From Alteromonas gilva (GTDB lineage: Bacteria > Pseudomonadota > Gammaproteobacteria > Enterobacterales > Alteromonadaceae): a DNA stretch of 64,000 nt. The translations under genes were made by a program, and so were the position numbers. Position 1 is the stretch's first letter. Every line of letters starts with the position of its first letter. Under the pieces are notes generated by a model. The model was not told where the DNA came from. It worked only from the letters and a program-made list of their open reading frames with translations, and did not search any database. This document shows, in pieces, positions 26,925 to 35,360 of the stretch. The DNA lies in assembly GCF_028595265.1 (NCBI RefSeq), contig NZ_JAQQXP010000001.1, positions 2,976,001-3,040,000 on the forward strand, written 5' to 3'.

Positions 26925-27573
26925 TTAATACCACCCGCTATTTCTAAGCCTACATTAGGGATGACATCTCATACCCCGACAGACCCATATAATACCGTGC
27001 ATCAACCAGCAAGCACCATTAAACTTTAGGCCAAACGATTAAAGGGCTCGGAACAAACACGTGCCACCCAAAACTATCGTAAACACTGAATCATTCCAAC
27101 ACTTTTTAAAAATGCACCAAACACAAAAGACAACATAACTCATTGTTTTCATTAACATCCATACAACTTCAAAAAGCCATATTGTTATTAATAAAAATAC
27201 CTATCCTGTGTAAGCAAGAAGCACTTTGTCAACAATGCGGAATTGCAGGGTTGAATAGGTGTCTTTCCCTCTGACATCCGACAGGGTAAATGTGGACAGC
27301 CGACTCAACCTAATAACTATTAGCTTATATTTTGCTTTTTTTCATGCAAAAGGCTGGTTAAGAAGATTTTTAACTTTGACAGTATGAGCTTTCAAGTCAC
27401 CGTGGCGATTATTGTGGTTTAGGGTTAAGTTAAACGATATAGCAGCGGCATAGTTGAATATGCGAAACTACTGTGGCACCGTCATGGCAACTCATTGATA
27501 TCTTTGTTTCTTATTCAATTCCTCAAACATCGTACAAAAAAAGCAAACATAGCTCTTTAAATTTCACAAATTA
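26925..27573. other. Long intergenic region between the response regulator and recN
   Basis: About 650 bp of AT-rich DNA between divergent genes. It must hold the minus-strand promoter of the response regulator. I found no ORF with a ribosome site and no tRNA or recognisable riboswitch. The LexA sites lie at its right end. Confidence 0.45.
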
Positions 27574-27589
27574 CTGTATATATTTACAC
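27574..27589. promoter_or_regulatory. LexA binding site (SOS box) upstream of recN
   Basis: CTGTATATATTTACAC, flanked by TA on the left, closely matches the gammaproteobacterial LexA consensus CTG-N10-CAG with an AT-rich centre. It is 27 bp before the recN ATG. Confidence 0.82.
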
Positions 27590-27592
27590 TAC

Positions 27593-27608
27593 CTGTATAT
27601 TTATCGAG
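27593..27608. promoter_or_regulatory. Second, weaker LexA-like site before recN
   Basis: CTGTATATTTATCGAG keeps the left half-site and AT centre but ends GAG rather than CAG. It begins 19 bp after the first site, and recN genes often carry paired SOS boxes. Confidence 0.5.
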
Positions 27609-27615
27609 TACGCTT

Positions 27616-29301
27616 ATGTTATCGCACTTATCTGTCAAGAATTTTGCTGTTGTAAAAGAAATCAATATCTCATTTGAGTCAGGCATGACAGCGGTGACCG
27701 GCGAAACCGGCGCCGGTAAATCGATTGCTATTGATGCGTTAAGTTTATGCTTAGGTGAACGCGCTGAGGCATCTGCAGTACGTAAAGGCTCGGATAAAGC
27801 CGAAATTATTGCCTATTTTTCGCTGTTGGATGCGCCGCTGGCCAGAGCCTGGCTGGACGAAAACGAACTGGTGCTCGAGGATGATGCAAATACCTGTTTT
27901 ATACGCCGGCTTATTTCTAAAGAAGGCCGCTCCAAAGCGTTTATAAACGGCGTGCCTGTGGCTTTACAGCAGTTAAAACACCTGGGCCAGTATTTGTTAG
28001 CTATTCATGGTCAAAACACCCATCTGCAACTGCTCAAAGATGAAGTGCAGCGTAAACTGGTAGATGACTTTGCAAATCACCATAAGCTTTTACAGGCAAC
28101 CGCCGAGAGCTACAGTACCTGGCAGGAGCTCGCCAAAGAGCTGAAAGCACTAGAGCAAGCCGCCCAACAACGCACCGACCGCGAGCAATTGCTGAGCTAC
28201 CAGGTAGCAGAGCTGGATGAATACGCACTGGGTGAAGATGAATTTGGTGAACTGGAAGCTGAGCACAAGCGCCTGAGTAATGGCCAGACTCTGCTTGAAG
28301 AAGCCCAAAATAGTTTTTATCACCTTTATGAAGCCGATGAGTTTAATGCGCTCTCGGCCATACAAACCAGCATTGATAAGTTGAGTAATCTGCAGGATCA
28401 CGATCCGGCATTAAGTCCAATTGTGTCGATGCTGAATGATGCGGCAATACAGGTAGAAGAAGCAGCCCACGAATTGCGCGGCTATTGCGATCAGTTAGAA
28501 ATTGACCCACTGCGCTTGCAACAGGTAGAAAACCGTTTTAGTCAGGCGATGGAACTGGCCAGAAAGCATCAGGTGACCCCTGAAACACTTTACCAGCATC
28601 ACCAGCAATTAACCGCTGAACTATCAGGGTTAAGCGCCGATACCGAACGACTGGAACGGTTGGCCAGCGAGTTAAACGAAGCCCACCAGCACTTTTTAAA
28701 CGCCAGCGAAGCACTCTCTAAAAGCCGGAGTAAAGCGGCGAAAGCCCTGGCAAAACAGGTTGAGTCGCAGATCCGTACGCTCAATATGCCACATGCCGAA
28801 TTTATCATTGAGGTAACATACTCGCCCGACAGCAAACCGTCGGCGCAAGGTATGGATAGCGTACAAATGAAAGTGTCAACCAATCCGGGGCAGCCGCAAG
28901 ACCGCCTGGATAAGGTCGTATCAGGCGGTGAATTGTCACGCATAGGTCTTGCATTGCAGGTGATTAGCCGTGATAACAGCCTTACACCAACGATGATTTT
29001 TGATGAAGTAGATACCGGGATCAGTGGCCCCACGGCCTCTATTGTGGGGCAACTGTTACGCCGCCTTGGTAAACAAAGTCAGGTAATGTGTGTTACCCAC
29101 CTTCCTCAGGTGGCAGCCCAGGCTCATAACCAGTTGTTTGTGACCAAAACCACCGATAAAGGTGAAACCCAAACTCATATTCTCGCCTTAACAGAACAAG
29201 CGCGCATCGACGAGCTGGCCCGCTTGCTTGCCGGTGATAAAATCACCCCCAATGCCCTGGCTAATGCGCGTGAATTACTTGATAATGCTGTTGCGAACTA
29301 A
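27616..29301 (+). CDS. recN: DNA repair protein RecN (SMC-like ATPase)
   Basis: 561 residues, full length. It has an N-terminal Walker A (TGETGAGKS, about 29-37), two long coiled-coil arms around a hinge (about 150-390), a C-terminal signature 'VVSGGELSRIGLALQVI' and Walker B 'TPTMIFDEVDTGISG', then 'VMCVTHLPQVAAQAH'. It acts early at DNA double-strand breaks together with RecA. The ATG lies just after two LexA-like boxes, so it should be strongly SOS-induced. bamE follows, an order shared with E. coli. Confidence 0.97.
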   Translation: MLSHLSVKNFAVVKEINISFESGMTAVTGETGAGKSIAIDALSLCLGERAEASAVRKGSDKAEIIAYFSLLDAPLARAWLDENELVLEDDANTCFIRRLISKEGRSKAFINGVPVALQQLKHLGQYLLAIHGQNTHLQLLKDEVQRKLVDDFANHHKLLQATAESYSTWQELAKELKALEQAAQQRTDREQLLSYQVAELDEYALGEDEFGELEAEHKRLSNGQTLLEEAQNSFYHLYEADEFNALSAIQTSIDKLSNLQDHDPALSPIVSMLNDAAIQVEEAAHELRGYCDQLEIDPLRLQQVENRFSQAMELARKHQVTPETLYQHHQQLTAELSGLSADTERLERLASELNEAHQHFLNASEALSKSRSKAAKALAKQVESQIRTLNMPHAEFIIEVTYSPDSKPSAQGMDSVQMKVSTNPGQPQDRLDKVVSGGELSRIGLALQVISRDNSLTPTMIFDEVDTGISGPTASIVGQLLRRLGKQSQVMCVTHLPQVAAQAHNQLFVTKTTDKGETQTHILALTEQARIDELARLLAGDKITPNALANARELLDNAVAN

Positions 29302-29372
29302 TCACCAATTTGCTGGTCGAAGTTGACGTACTGGTGCAGAGCGATTAGCATGCTCGGCACCGGTTTAGTCTG

Positions 29373-29405
29373 TCGTTTAAAATAAATAACCATTTTATTA
29401 AACGA
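29373..29405. repeat. AT-rich inverted repeat after recN
   Basis: TCGTTTAA and TTAAACGA form perfect 8-bp arms, with further A/T pairing inside. There is no T run on the plus side, so termination of recN here is only a possibility. Confidence 0.4.
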
Positions 29406-29456
29406 GCAGATATAAAAATAACGAATACTCACTGTTTTTATTGGATTTCTCTGTTA

Positions 29457-29813
29457 ATGAAGCTGTCTCACCTGATTGTTGTGCTCACTCTGACTCTGTT
29501 TTCAAGCGCCTGCTCGAACTGGATTTACCGAATTGATATTCCCCAGGGCAACTTTTTGGACGAACAAGACGTTGAAAAGCTGCGTATTGGCATGACCAAA
29601 GAACAGGTAGAATTCGTTTTAGGCCGTCCTATCCTTAAAGACGCCTTCGACCATGACACCTGGTACTACTATTATGAAATGAAGCGTGGCATGTCGAAGC
29701 GTGGCGAAGATTTCGAAAAAAGTTTAACCGTGTATTTTGTAAACGACAAAGTCGACAACGTCGAGACCGACTTTGAGCTATCGGAAGACTTCAATACGCC
29801 GTTAGAGCAGTAA
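29457..29813 (+). CDS. bamE: Outer-membrane assembly lipoprotein BamE (SmpA)
   Basis: 118 residues. The signal peptide ends in a lipobox (SSAC, Cys19). The mature protein has the BamE/SmpA fold: 'YRIDIPQGNFLDEQDVEKLRIGMTKEQVEFVLGRP' followed by 'DTWYYYYEMKRG'. It is an accessory subunit of the BAM complex that folds outer-membrane proteins, anchored on the periplasmic face of the outer membrane. It lies next to recN as in E. coli. An intergenic region of 155 bp suggests its own promoter. Confidence 0.95.
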   Translation: MKLSHLIVVLTLTLFSSACSNWIYRIDIPQGNFLDEQDVEKLRIGMTKEQVEFVLGRPILKDAFDHDTWYYYYEMKRGMSKRGEDFEKSLTVYFVNDKVDNVETDFELSEDFNTPLEQ

Positions 29814-30098
29814 TTGCTGCAATAGGTTGCTAATCCTTTATTGAGCAGTAACAAAGTATTACTGCTCTGCTCCCACCCATTACGCTTATAAGCTTTGACA
29901 CCGATTTGCGCTTTCCTGCTTATAAAACGTGTTACTACGCTACACCCTTTATAGCCACGGCAAGCGTCTTACGGTTATTCATAAACACTAAACCACTGTC
30001 CGCCGACATATTTTGAAAATATTTTAGAGTACGTTTGCGCCGCGCTGCCGTGCTAACGTTTGCCCACTTTACAAAACTGACATTAGCGAAACACCAAC

Positions 30099-30755
30099 AT
30101 GAACAAAAAAGCACAGATTCTTTCTTTACTATTGGCAACAGCTACGGCGCTATCAGGATGTGTAATAAACATCGGCGGCCACAGTGATACCGATAGCGGC
30201 GGTAGTCTGACCAAAGTATTTGGCAGTATTAACATCAGCGATAATCGCCACGTTTCATCGTTAACCACTGTTAATGGCAGTATCACGTTGCAGGATAATG
30301 TCACAGCCGACGATCTGAGTACGGTTAACGGTAGTATAACCATCGGCGACAACGCTACCGTCGAATCTATCTCTTTAGTGAATGGCGATGTCACGGCGGG
30401 CGCTAATCTGATGTGCGACAACATCGACACCGTCAATGGTGGTGTTGAGCTAGGACAATCTGCCCGGGTAGATGGTGATATCAACAATGTGAACGGCAAT
30501 ATTGAAGCCACGGACCTGCAGCTCAAAGGCAGTATTGAAACCGTCACCGGTGACATTACTATCAAAGGTAACAGCCAGATCGGCGGCGATATTGTGTTTA
30601 ATGAACCGGACGACAGCCACAGTAGTGATGTTCCCTCACTGTACCTTGATGAAGGCGTTACCATCAACGGCGAAATTGTGTTAAAACGAGAAGTGGAATT
30701 ACACATTCCACAACGGTTAATGTCTCAGGTTCGTTACCAACATTCGGCAATGTAA
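30099..30755 (+). CDS. Lipoprotein with seven 18-residue beta-solenoid repeats
   Basis: 218 residues. The signal peptide ends in the lipobox LSGC (Cys21). A short Gly/Ser linker (22-36) precedes seven successive repeats of about 18 residues (37-163), most with the core 'xxTVNGSITIxDNA', for example units at 55-72 and 73-90. The regular Asn-Gly turns predict a right-handed beta-helix, similar to bactofilin or polymer-forming proteins but exported and lipid-anchored. The C-terminal 55 residues are non-repetitive. It ends 2 bp before glutathione peroxidase, so the two may be co-transcribed. No function can be assigned. Confidence 0.85.
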   Translation: MNKKAQILSLLLATATALSGCVINIGGHSDTDSGGSLTKVFGSINISDNRHVSSLTTVNGSITLQDNVTADDLSTVNGSITIGDNATVESISLVNGDVTAGANLMCDNIDTVNGGVELGQSARVDGDINNVNGNIEATDLQLKGSIETVTGDITIKGNSQIGGDIVFNEPDDSHSSDVPSLYLDEGVTINGEIVLKREVELHIPQRLMSQVRYQHSAM

Positions 30756-30757
30756 AC

Positions 30758-31237
30758 ATGAAATTTGATAGTATTACGGTTAAAGATGCTAACGGCCAGG
30801 CGGTCGAAATGGGTCAGTACAATGACAAGGTATTACTGATTGTAAATACGGCCAGTAAATGTGGTTTTACGCCGCAATATGAGGGTCTGCAGGCACTGTA
30901 TGAACAATACAAAGACAAGGGTCTGGAAATACTCGCGTTTCCGTGTAACCAGTTTGGTAAACAAGAACCCGGTGATATACAAAGCATCCAGTCTTTTTGC
31001 TCATTAACCTATGACGTGTCGTTTCCGGTCATGAGTAAAGTGGATGTCAACGGCAGCAATGCCAGCGAGCTGTTCGACTATTTAAAACAGTCTGCGCCAG
31101 GCTTATTTGGTACCCAGTCGATTAAATGGAATTTTACCAAGTTTTTAATCAGTAAAGACCGAAACACCATCAAACGTTATGGCCCTAAAGACAAGCCAGA
31201 GTCGTTACAAAAAGATATAGAACAACTTCTGGCTTAG
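30758..31237 (+). CDS. Glutathione peroxidase (cysteine type)
   Basis: 159 residues, a thioredoxin fold. The active site is NTASKCGFTPQYEGL with Cys in place of selenocysteine; FPCNQFGKQEPG supplies the catalytic Gln and the resolving-cysteine region, and WNFTKFLI the Trp-Asn. Members reduce hydrogen peroxide and lipid peroxides, often with thioredoxin as donor in bacteria. No signal peptide is present, so it is cytoplasmic. The ATG follows the upstream lipoprotein stop by 2 bp, suggesting translational coupling. It is convergent with rluB. Confidence 0.94.
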   Translation: MKFDSITVKDANGQAVEMGQYNDKVLLIVNTASKCGFTPQYEGLQALYEQYKDKGLEILAFPCNQFGKQEPGDIQSIQSFCSLTYDVSFPVMSKVDVNGSNASELFDYLKQSAPGLFGTQSIKWNFTKFLISKDRNTIKRYGPKDKPESLQKDIEQLLA

Positions 31238-31264
31238 CGTAGTCTCAGTAACCCCGGCGCCGGC

Positions 31265-32131
31265 CTAGAACTGGCGGCGCTGATGGGCTCTTTCCTTGCG
31301 CACTTTGTGCTTTTTAACCGAGCGGCGCATACGACTTAAGCGGGCATGATCCAGTTTAGTCTGGCGGTCATCAACCATGCTTTCGTTCTCTGCCGGCAAC
31401 TGCACGATGTGTCGCAATGCATTTACGTCAGTAAGTGCTAACTCAATCCATGCACCTTGTGGCAAGCGCTTCTGCAATTCTACAGGCCCATAACGAACAC
31501 GGATAAGTCGGCTAACCTGACAATCCTGACTTTCCCACAACCGGCGCACTTCACGATTACGCCCCTCTTCCAGAGTTACGTTGTACCAGTTGTTCATGGT
31601 GTCTTCATCAGAGGGGCGCGGTTTGATGGTGGTAAATTTGGCCATACCATCTTCCAGTTGCACGCCTTCTTTTAATTTCTTCAGTGACTTACCGGTCACT
31701 TCACCAAAAATACGTACGGCGTATTCGCGCTCAATGCGACAACGCGGGTGCATAAGGCGGTTAGCCAGTTCACCGTCATTGGTAAATAACAATAAACCGC
31801 TGGTATTAATATCTAACCGACCCACGGCTATCCAGCGCCCCTGGCTGATCGCAGGCAGGCGATCGAACACTGTAGGCCGCCCTTCGGGATCATCACGGGT
31901 ACACAACTCCCCTTCCGGTTTGTTGTACATCAACACCCGGCAAACGGGCTCTTCAGTGGTTCTCGACAGTAAATGCCCGTCAACGCGGATCTGTGCGGTG
32001 GCATCAACTCTGTCGCCGAGGGTGGCGATGTTCCCATCAACGGAGATCCGGCCCTGCTCTATCCAACGTTCCATCTCGCGGCGTGAACCTACTCCGTGGT
32101 TGGCGAGGACTTTCTGTAGTTTATCTGTCAT
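31265..32131 (-). CDS. rluB: 23S rRNA pseudouridine(2605) synthase RluB
   Basis: 288 residues: an S4 RNA-binding domain (about 1-62), then the RsuA-type catalytic domain with GRLDINTSGLLLFTND (catalytic Asp), 'EREYAVRIFGEVTGKSLKKL' and 'EGRNREVRRLWESQDCQVSRLIRVRYGP'. A basic C-terminal tail (about 260-288) probably binds RNA. It isomerises a uridine in the 23S rRNA peptidyl-transferase region. RluB is chosen over RluE or RsuA because of the S4 domain, the tail and the position after scpA-scpB. Its ATG overlaps the scpB stop (TAATG). Confidence 0.92.
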   Translation of the reverse strand: MTDKLQKVLANHGVGSRREMERWIEQGRISVDGNIATLGDRVDATAQIRVDGHLLSRTTEEPVCRVLMYNKPEGELCTRDDPEGRPTVFDRLPAISQGRWIAVGRLDINTSGLLLFTNDGELANRLMHPRCRIEREYAVRIFGEVTGKSLKKLKEGVQLEDGMAKFTTIKPRPSDEDTMNNWYNVTLEEGRNREVRRLWESQDCQVSRLIRVRYGPVELQKRLPQGAWIELALTDVNALRHIVQLPAENESMVDDRQTKLDHARLSRMRRSVKKHKVRKERAHQRRQF

Positions 32132-32760
32132 TAGTGTAATGGCTCTTCTTGGTTGTCGCTATCACCCACAGACTCAACGTCAGGCACATCATGAATTACT
32201 TTGATGTCGTCATTAATCTCATCCAACGATGCCAAAAAGGCATCGCTATTGGGTAAGTCACTCAGTGACTTCAGCGAAAAATAGTCTAAAAACTGTTTTG
32301 TGGTGGCATACAATGCAGGCCTTCCTGGCACTTCTTTATGCCCCACTACTTTAATCCACTCACGTTCTGTCAGTGTTTTAACAATATTACTGCTTACCGC
32401 AACACCGCGTACCTGCTCAATTTCCCCACGTGTAATAGGCTGACGGTAGGCAATAAGGGCCAGCGTCTCGAGCATCGCCCGCGAATATTTGGGGCTGCTT
32501 TCCTGCCATAGCTTGCTCAGCCAGGGACTGAGGCTGTCTAACGACTGAAACCGGTAACCGCTGGCCACTTCAACCAGTTGGATCCCACGCGGCCGGTAAT
32601 CAAGCGCTAAAGCTTTGAGCGCCGATTGTATCGCTTTATCGCTCACGGTGAAATCAGCCAGCACGGTATTTTTGAGTTTGTCTACAGATAAGGGCTGCTC
32701 AGAAACGAAAATAGCCGCTTCGATAAGCTGCGTTAACTGCTCTGTTTTAATTTTCTTCAT
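32131..32760 (-). CDS. scpB: Segregation and condensation protein ScpB
   Basis: 209 residues, two winged-helix domains. Typical segments are 'LIEAAIFVSEQPLSVDKLKN', 'RAMLETLALIAYRQPITRGEIEQVRGVAVSSNIVKTL' and 'PGRPALYATTKQFLDYFSLKSLSDLP'. It forms the SMC-ScpA-ScpB condensin with ScpA. The acidic C-terminal tail (about 172-209) is variable in the family. It overlaps scpA by 14 bp and rluB by one base, so the three are translated as one unit. Confidence 0.95.
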   Translation of the reverse strand: MKKIKTEQLTQLIEAAIFVSEQPLSVDKLKNTVLADFTVSDKAIQSALKALALDYRPRGIQLVEVASGYRFQSLDSLSPWLSKLWQESSPKYSRAMLETLALIAYRQPITRGEIEQVRGVAVSSNIVKTLTEREWIKVVGHKEVPGRPALYATTKQFLDYFSLKSLSDLPNSDAFLASLDEINDDIKVIHDVPDVESVGDSDNQEEPLH

Positions 32761-33583
32761 GACGGCCTAATTTGACATGAATTTGCGAAAAAGGCCCTGC
32801 CTGTACCAGCAGTATAGTTTGTCCTTTCACCAACTCAAGAATGGCCAAAAAGGTTACCACTACTCCTGCTTTGCCTTCTTCGGCTGTAAACAATGACTCC
32901 ATCGGCAGGTAAGTCTCTTTGTTCAAGGTTTGCAATATTAAACTCATACGCTCCCGGGTACTTAGGGCCTCAGGGGCAATATGATGGTGTTCAAATGCAG
33001 CAGCTCTTTGCATCGCTGCCGAAAACGCCAGCACCAGCTCTTGTAAACTCACGTCAGGCTGTACAATTACCGGCTGAATGTCGGCTGACGGGGTCACCGT
33101 TACGGTAAATAAATCCCGCTCCATACGTGGCTGCAGATCAAGATCTTCAGCGGCCTGTTTAACCAGCTCATACTCTTTCAAACGACGAATAAGGGCCGCC
33201 CGGGGGTCGTCCTCTTCATCTTCTTCGTCGGCCCGTTTAGGCAACAATAAGCGCGATTTAATTTCGGCTAAAATCGCTGCCATCAGCAGATATTCAGCGG
33301 CCAGCTCAAGCTTCAGTGTTTGCATCACGTCAACGTACTCCATGTACTGATGCGTAATTTGCGCCACCGGCATACTGGTAATATCAAACTTTTGTTTTCG
33401 AATGAGGTATAGCAGCAGATCGAGCGGCCCTTCAAACGAGTCGAGAATAACCTCCAGCGCTTCGGGAGGTATATACAAATCCTCGGGTTTTTCGACCACG
33501 GCCTCACCGTTTACAAACGCCAGTGGCAGCGGCTGTTGAACCGGCGTGGCTAGGGTCGAAATGGTCTCGTCCTGATCACTCAT
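32747..33583 (-). CDS. scpA: Segregation and condensation protein ScpA
   Basis: 278 residues. The kleisin N-terminal part is recognisable ('DSFEGPLDLLLYLIRKQKFDITSMPVAQITHQYM', about 48-82), followed by 'LAAEYLLMAAILAEIKSRLLLP' and the C-terminal winged helix ('VVVTFLAILELVKGQTILLVQ'). The first 40 residues are an extra acidic extension. It bridges SMC heads and binds ScpB for chromosome compaction. No ribosome site is obvious at the ATG. Downstream genes overlap. Confidence 0.95.
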   Translation of the reverse strand: MSDQDETISTLATPVQQPLPLAFVNGEAVVEKPEDLYIPPEALEVILDSFEGPLDLLLYLIRKQKFDITSMPVAQITHQYMEYVDVMQTLKLELAAEYLLMAAILAEIKSRLLLPKRADEEDEEDDPRAALIRRLKEYELVKQAAEDLDLQPRMERDLFTVTVTPSADIQPVIVQPDVSLQELVLAFSAAMQRAAAFEHHHIAPEALSTRERMSLILQTLNKETYLPMESLFTAEEGKAGVVVTFLAILELVKGQTILLVQAGPFSQIHVKLGRHEEN

Positions 33584-33602
33584 AGCAGACAGTTTTCACT
33601 CT

Positions 33603-34223
33603 TTATAAAAATGGCGCGGTATCGCCACGGCCCTCGCGAACGACCACCGGCTCACCGTCACTTAAGTCGATCACCGTGGTCGGCTGCTCGCCCAGATAGC
33701 CGCCATGAATAATTAGCCCGACTTGCTTTTCTAGCTTATCGCGAATGTCATCAGGATCTGATTCAGCAACCTGTTGCCCGGGTAATATCAGCGACGTCGA
33801 CATCAGCGGCTCGTTGAGCTCTTCCAACAGTGCCAGTGCAATAATATTATCAGGCACTCGGATACCAATGGTTTTACGCTTGGGATTTTGCAATCGCTTG
33901 GGGACTTCGCGGGTCGCTTTTAAAACAAAGGTGTATGAACCTGGGGTGTTGTTCTTAATTTGCCGAAACGCCACGTTATCCACCTTGGCATACACCGACA
34001 GTTCAGACATATCACGGCACATTAATGTAAAGTTATGATCTTTACCAATATCCCGGATCCGACACAGTTGCTCAAGCGCGCGTTTGTCTTCCATTTGACA
34101 ACCGATGGCGTAGCCAGAGTCAGTAGGATAAACCACCACTTCGCCCTGGCGCACTAATTCGGCGGCCTGTTTTATCAGGCGCGGCTGTGGGTTGTCTGGA
34201 TGAATATAAAAAAACTGACTCAT
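33603..34223 (-). CDS. yciO: Sua5/YciO/YrdC-family protein
   Basis: 206 residues. The YrdC-like fold is clear: 'AAELVRQGEVVVYPTDSGYAIGCQ', 'LCRIRDIGKDHNFTLMCRDMSELS', 'NTPGSYTFVLKATREVPKRL', 'KRKTIGIRVPDN' and 'LMSTSLILPGQ'. Related enzymes make threonylcarbamoyl-AMP for the t6A tRNA modification. The YciO branch has uncertain activity, and the true TsaC is usually encoded elsewhere. It overlaps the upstream nuclease gene by 4 bp (ATGA) and has GGAA before the ATG. The order rnm-yciO beside trp is as in E. coli. Confidence 0.9.
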   Translation of the reverse strand: MSQFFYIHPDNPQPRLIKQAAELVRQGEVVVYPTDSGYAIGCQMEDKRALEQLCRIRDIGKDHNFTLMCRDMSELSVYAKVDNVAFRQIKNNTPGSYTFVLKATREVPKRLQNPKRKTIGIRVPDNIIALALLEELNEPLMSTSLILPGQQVAESDPDDIRDKLEKQVGLIIHGGYLGEQPTTVIDLSDGEPVVVREGRGDTAPFL

Positions 34224-35086
34224 ACAGGTTCCTTAATCGATGAATTTGCTACGTTTAAATCCCAGTCGTGCCAGACCGGCGTTAACACGTCCGAAGCCAG
34301 ACCGCAGCGGCCTAATTCGGTCCAACGGCCGGGAAAATGAAAATCGGAGCCGGCTGAGGCCAGCAGGTTATGCTCTTTGGCTAACGATTGCACAAAAGTT
34401 TGCTTGTCGGCATTTATACCCGGAAACACCACTTCGATACCATCACCGCCCTCAGCACTGAACTCGGCCACCAGACGGCGTAACCATTTGGCGGTCATAT
34501 CATAGTGTATTGGGTGGGCCAGAACCGCCCGCCCACCGGCTTGCTGAATCACCCCGATGGCTTCGGCCATAGCCGGCCATTCGGCTTTCACCGCGGCGCG
34601 CTTGCCTTTGCCAAGGTACAGTTTAAAGGCTTTTTCAAAACTACTGACCTGATAATTATTGACCAGCACCCGGGCAAAATGCGCACGGGTAATTTGCCCG
34701 TCACCGGCGTATCGCCGGGCGCGTTCCAGCACGCCTTCAAAACCACACTTAGCCAGCTTTTCGGCAATTTTAACCGCACGTTCCTCTCTTTTTTGCTGCT
34801 GTTGCTTTAAAAAGGCCTGTAGCTGCGGATGTTGCTTATCAATTGCCAGTCCGACAATGTGGATCTCAAAACTCTGCCAACGTGTGGATATCTCAACGCC
34901 ATCAATCAGGTGCAGGGCCGGAAACTGCTCACTGGCCACTTCACGCGCCACCGCCAAACCATCGGTTGTATCGTGATCGGTAATGGCCAGCACATCAACC
35001 TGCATGGTTTGCGCGCGTTGAATTAGCTCGGTCGGCGTTAAGTGACCATCGGAAAAAGTAGTATGACTGTGCAGGTCAATTTTCAT
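34220..35086 (-). CDS. rnm: PHP-domain 5'-3' exoribonuclease (RNase AM / YciV / TrpH)
   Basis: 288 residues, a PHP-type metal-dependent phosphoesterase. Metal ligands are visible in DLHSHTTFSDG (4-14), ITDHDTTDG, 'VEIS', 'AVLAHP' and 'SAGSDFHFPG'. E. coli YciV (RNase AM) removes 5' nucleotides from rRNA precursors and degrades short products. The gene is divergent from the trp operon, a location that gave it the old name trpH, though it is not needed for tryptophan synthesis. It is the first gene of the rnm-yciO-scpA-scpB-rluB block. Confidence 0.9.
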   Translation of the reverse strand: MKIDLHSHTTFSDGHLTPTELIQRAQTMQVDVLAITDHDTTDGLAVAREVASEQFPALHLIDGVEISTRWQSFEIHIVGLAIDKQHPQLQAFLKQQQQKREERAVKIAEKLAKCGFEGVLERARRYAGDGQITRAHFARVLVNNYQVSSFEKAFKLYLGKGKRAAVKAEWPAMAEAIGVIQQAGGRAVLAHPIHYDMTAKWLRRLVAEFSAEGGDGIEVVFPGINADKQTFVQSLAKEHNLLASAGSDFHFPGRWTELGRCGLASDVLTPVWHDWDLNVANSSIKEPV

Positions 35087-35105
35087 GTTATTTTCAAATT
35101 TATGG

Positions 35106-35139
35106 TTGACACAATATCGTTTTTGTTTTCTTCTATAGC
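35106..35139 (+). promoter_or_regulatory. Candidate trp operon promoter
   Basis: A perfect TTGACA (35106-35111) is followed by TATAGC (35134-35139), but the spacing of 22 bp is too long for a standard promoter. An alternative -10 (TATACG, 35144-35149) has no good -35. I do not see a convincing TrpR operator. Confidence 0.35.
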
Positions 35140-35206
35140 ACAGTATACGGATTGAATGCTTCGATGCCTATCGAAGTTGATAAATAAATAAGAGACAGAA
35201 AAACCA

Positions 35207-35272
35207 ATGCTAAATCAACCACAACAACGTCTTGTTAAGGCAACTATCTGGTGGTGGCACTCCCTTCGGTAA
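35207..35272 (+). CDS. trpL: trp operon leader peptide TrpL
   Basis: A 21-codon ORF starting MLNQPQQRLV, with three consecutive Trp codons (TGG TGG TGG, residues 15-17) followed by HSLR and a stop. It precedes a strong hairpin with a T run and then trpE. This is the classical arrangement in which ribosome stalling at Trp codons controls transcription of the operon. The ribosome site is poor (AGAGAC). Confidence 0.9.
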   Translation: MLNQPQQRLVKATIWWWHSLR

Positions 35273-35310
35273 CGGGCGGTGTGAGCGTTGGTGCGCAGAA
35301 CAAACAAAAA

Positions 35311-35338
35311 AGGCCCGTTGTTAACGGGCCTTTTTTTT
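35311..35338 (+). terminator. trp attenuator (terminator hairpin)
   Basis: AGGCCCGTT/AACGGGCCT, 9 perfect base pairs with a GTT loop, followed by eight Ts. Upstream, AACGGGC at 35271-35277, at the leader stop codon, is identical to the 3' arm. It can pair with the 5' arm (GCCCGTT, 35313-35319), forming the antiterminator when the ribosome stalls at the Trp codons. Confidence 0.92.
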
Positions 35339-35360
35339 AATTTTTAAATGGAGTAATACA

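Noticed and set aside
30083..30706. 207-codon open frame on the minus strand
   Set aside because: It is antisense to the repeat lipoprotein. The repeats keep the opposite frame open by composition, and it lacks domain matches.
35106..35149. TrpR operator
   Set aside because: No good match to the symmetric TrpR site; only a tentative promoter is listed.
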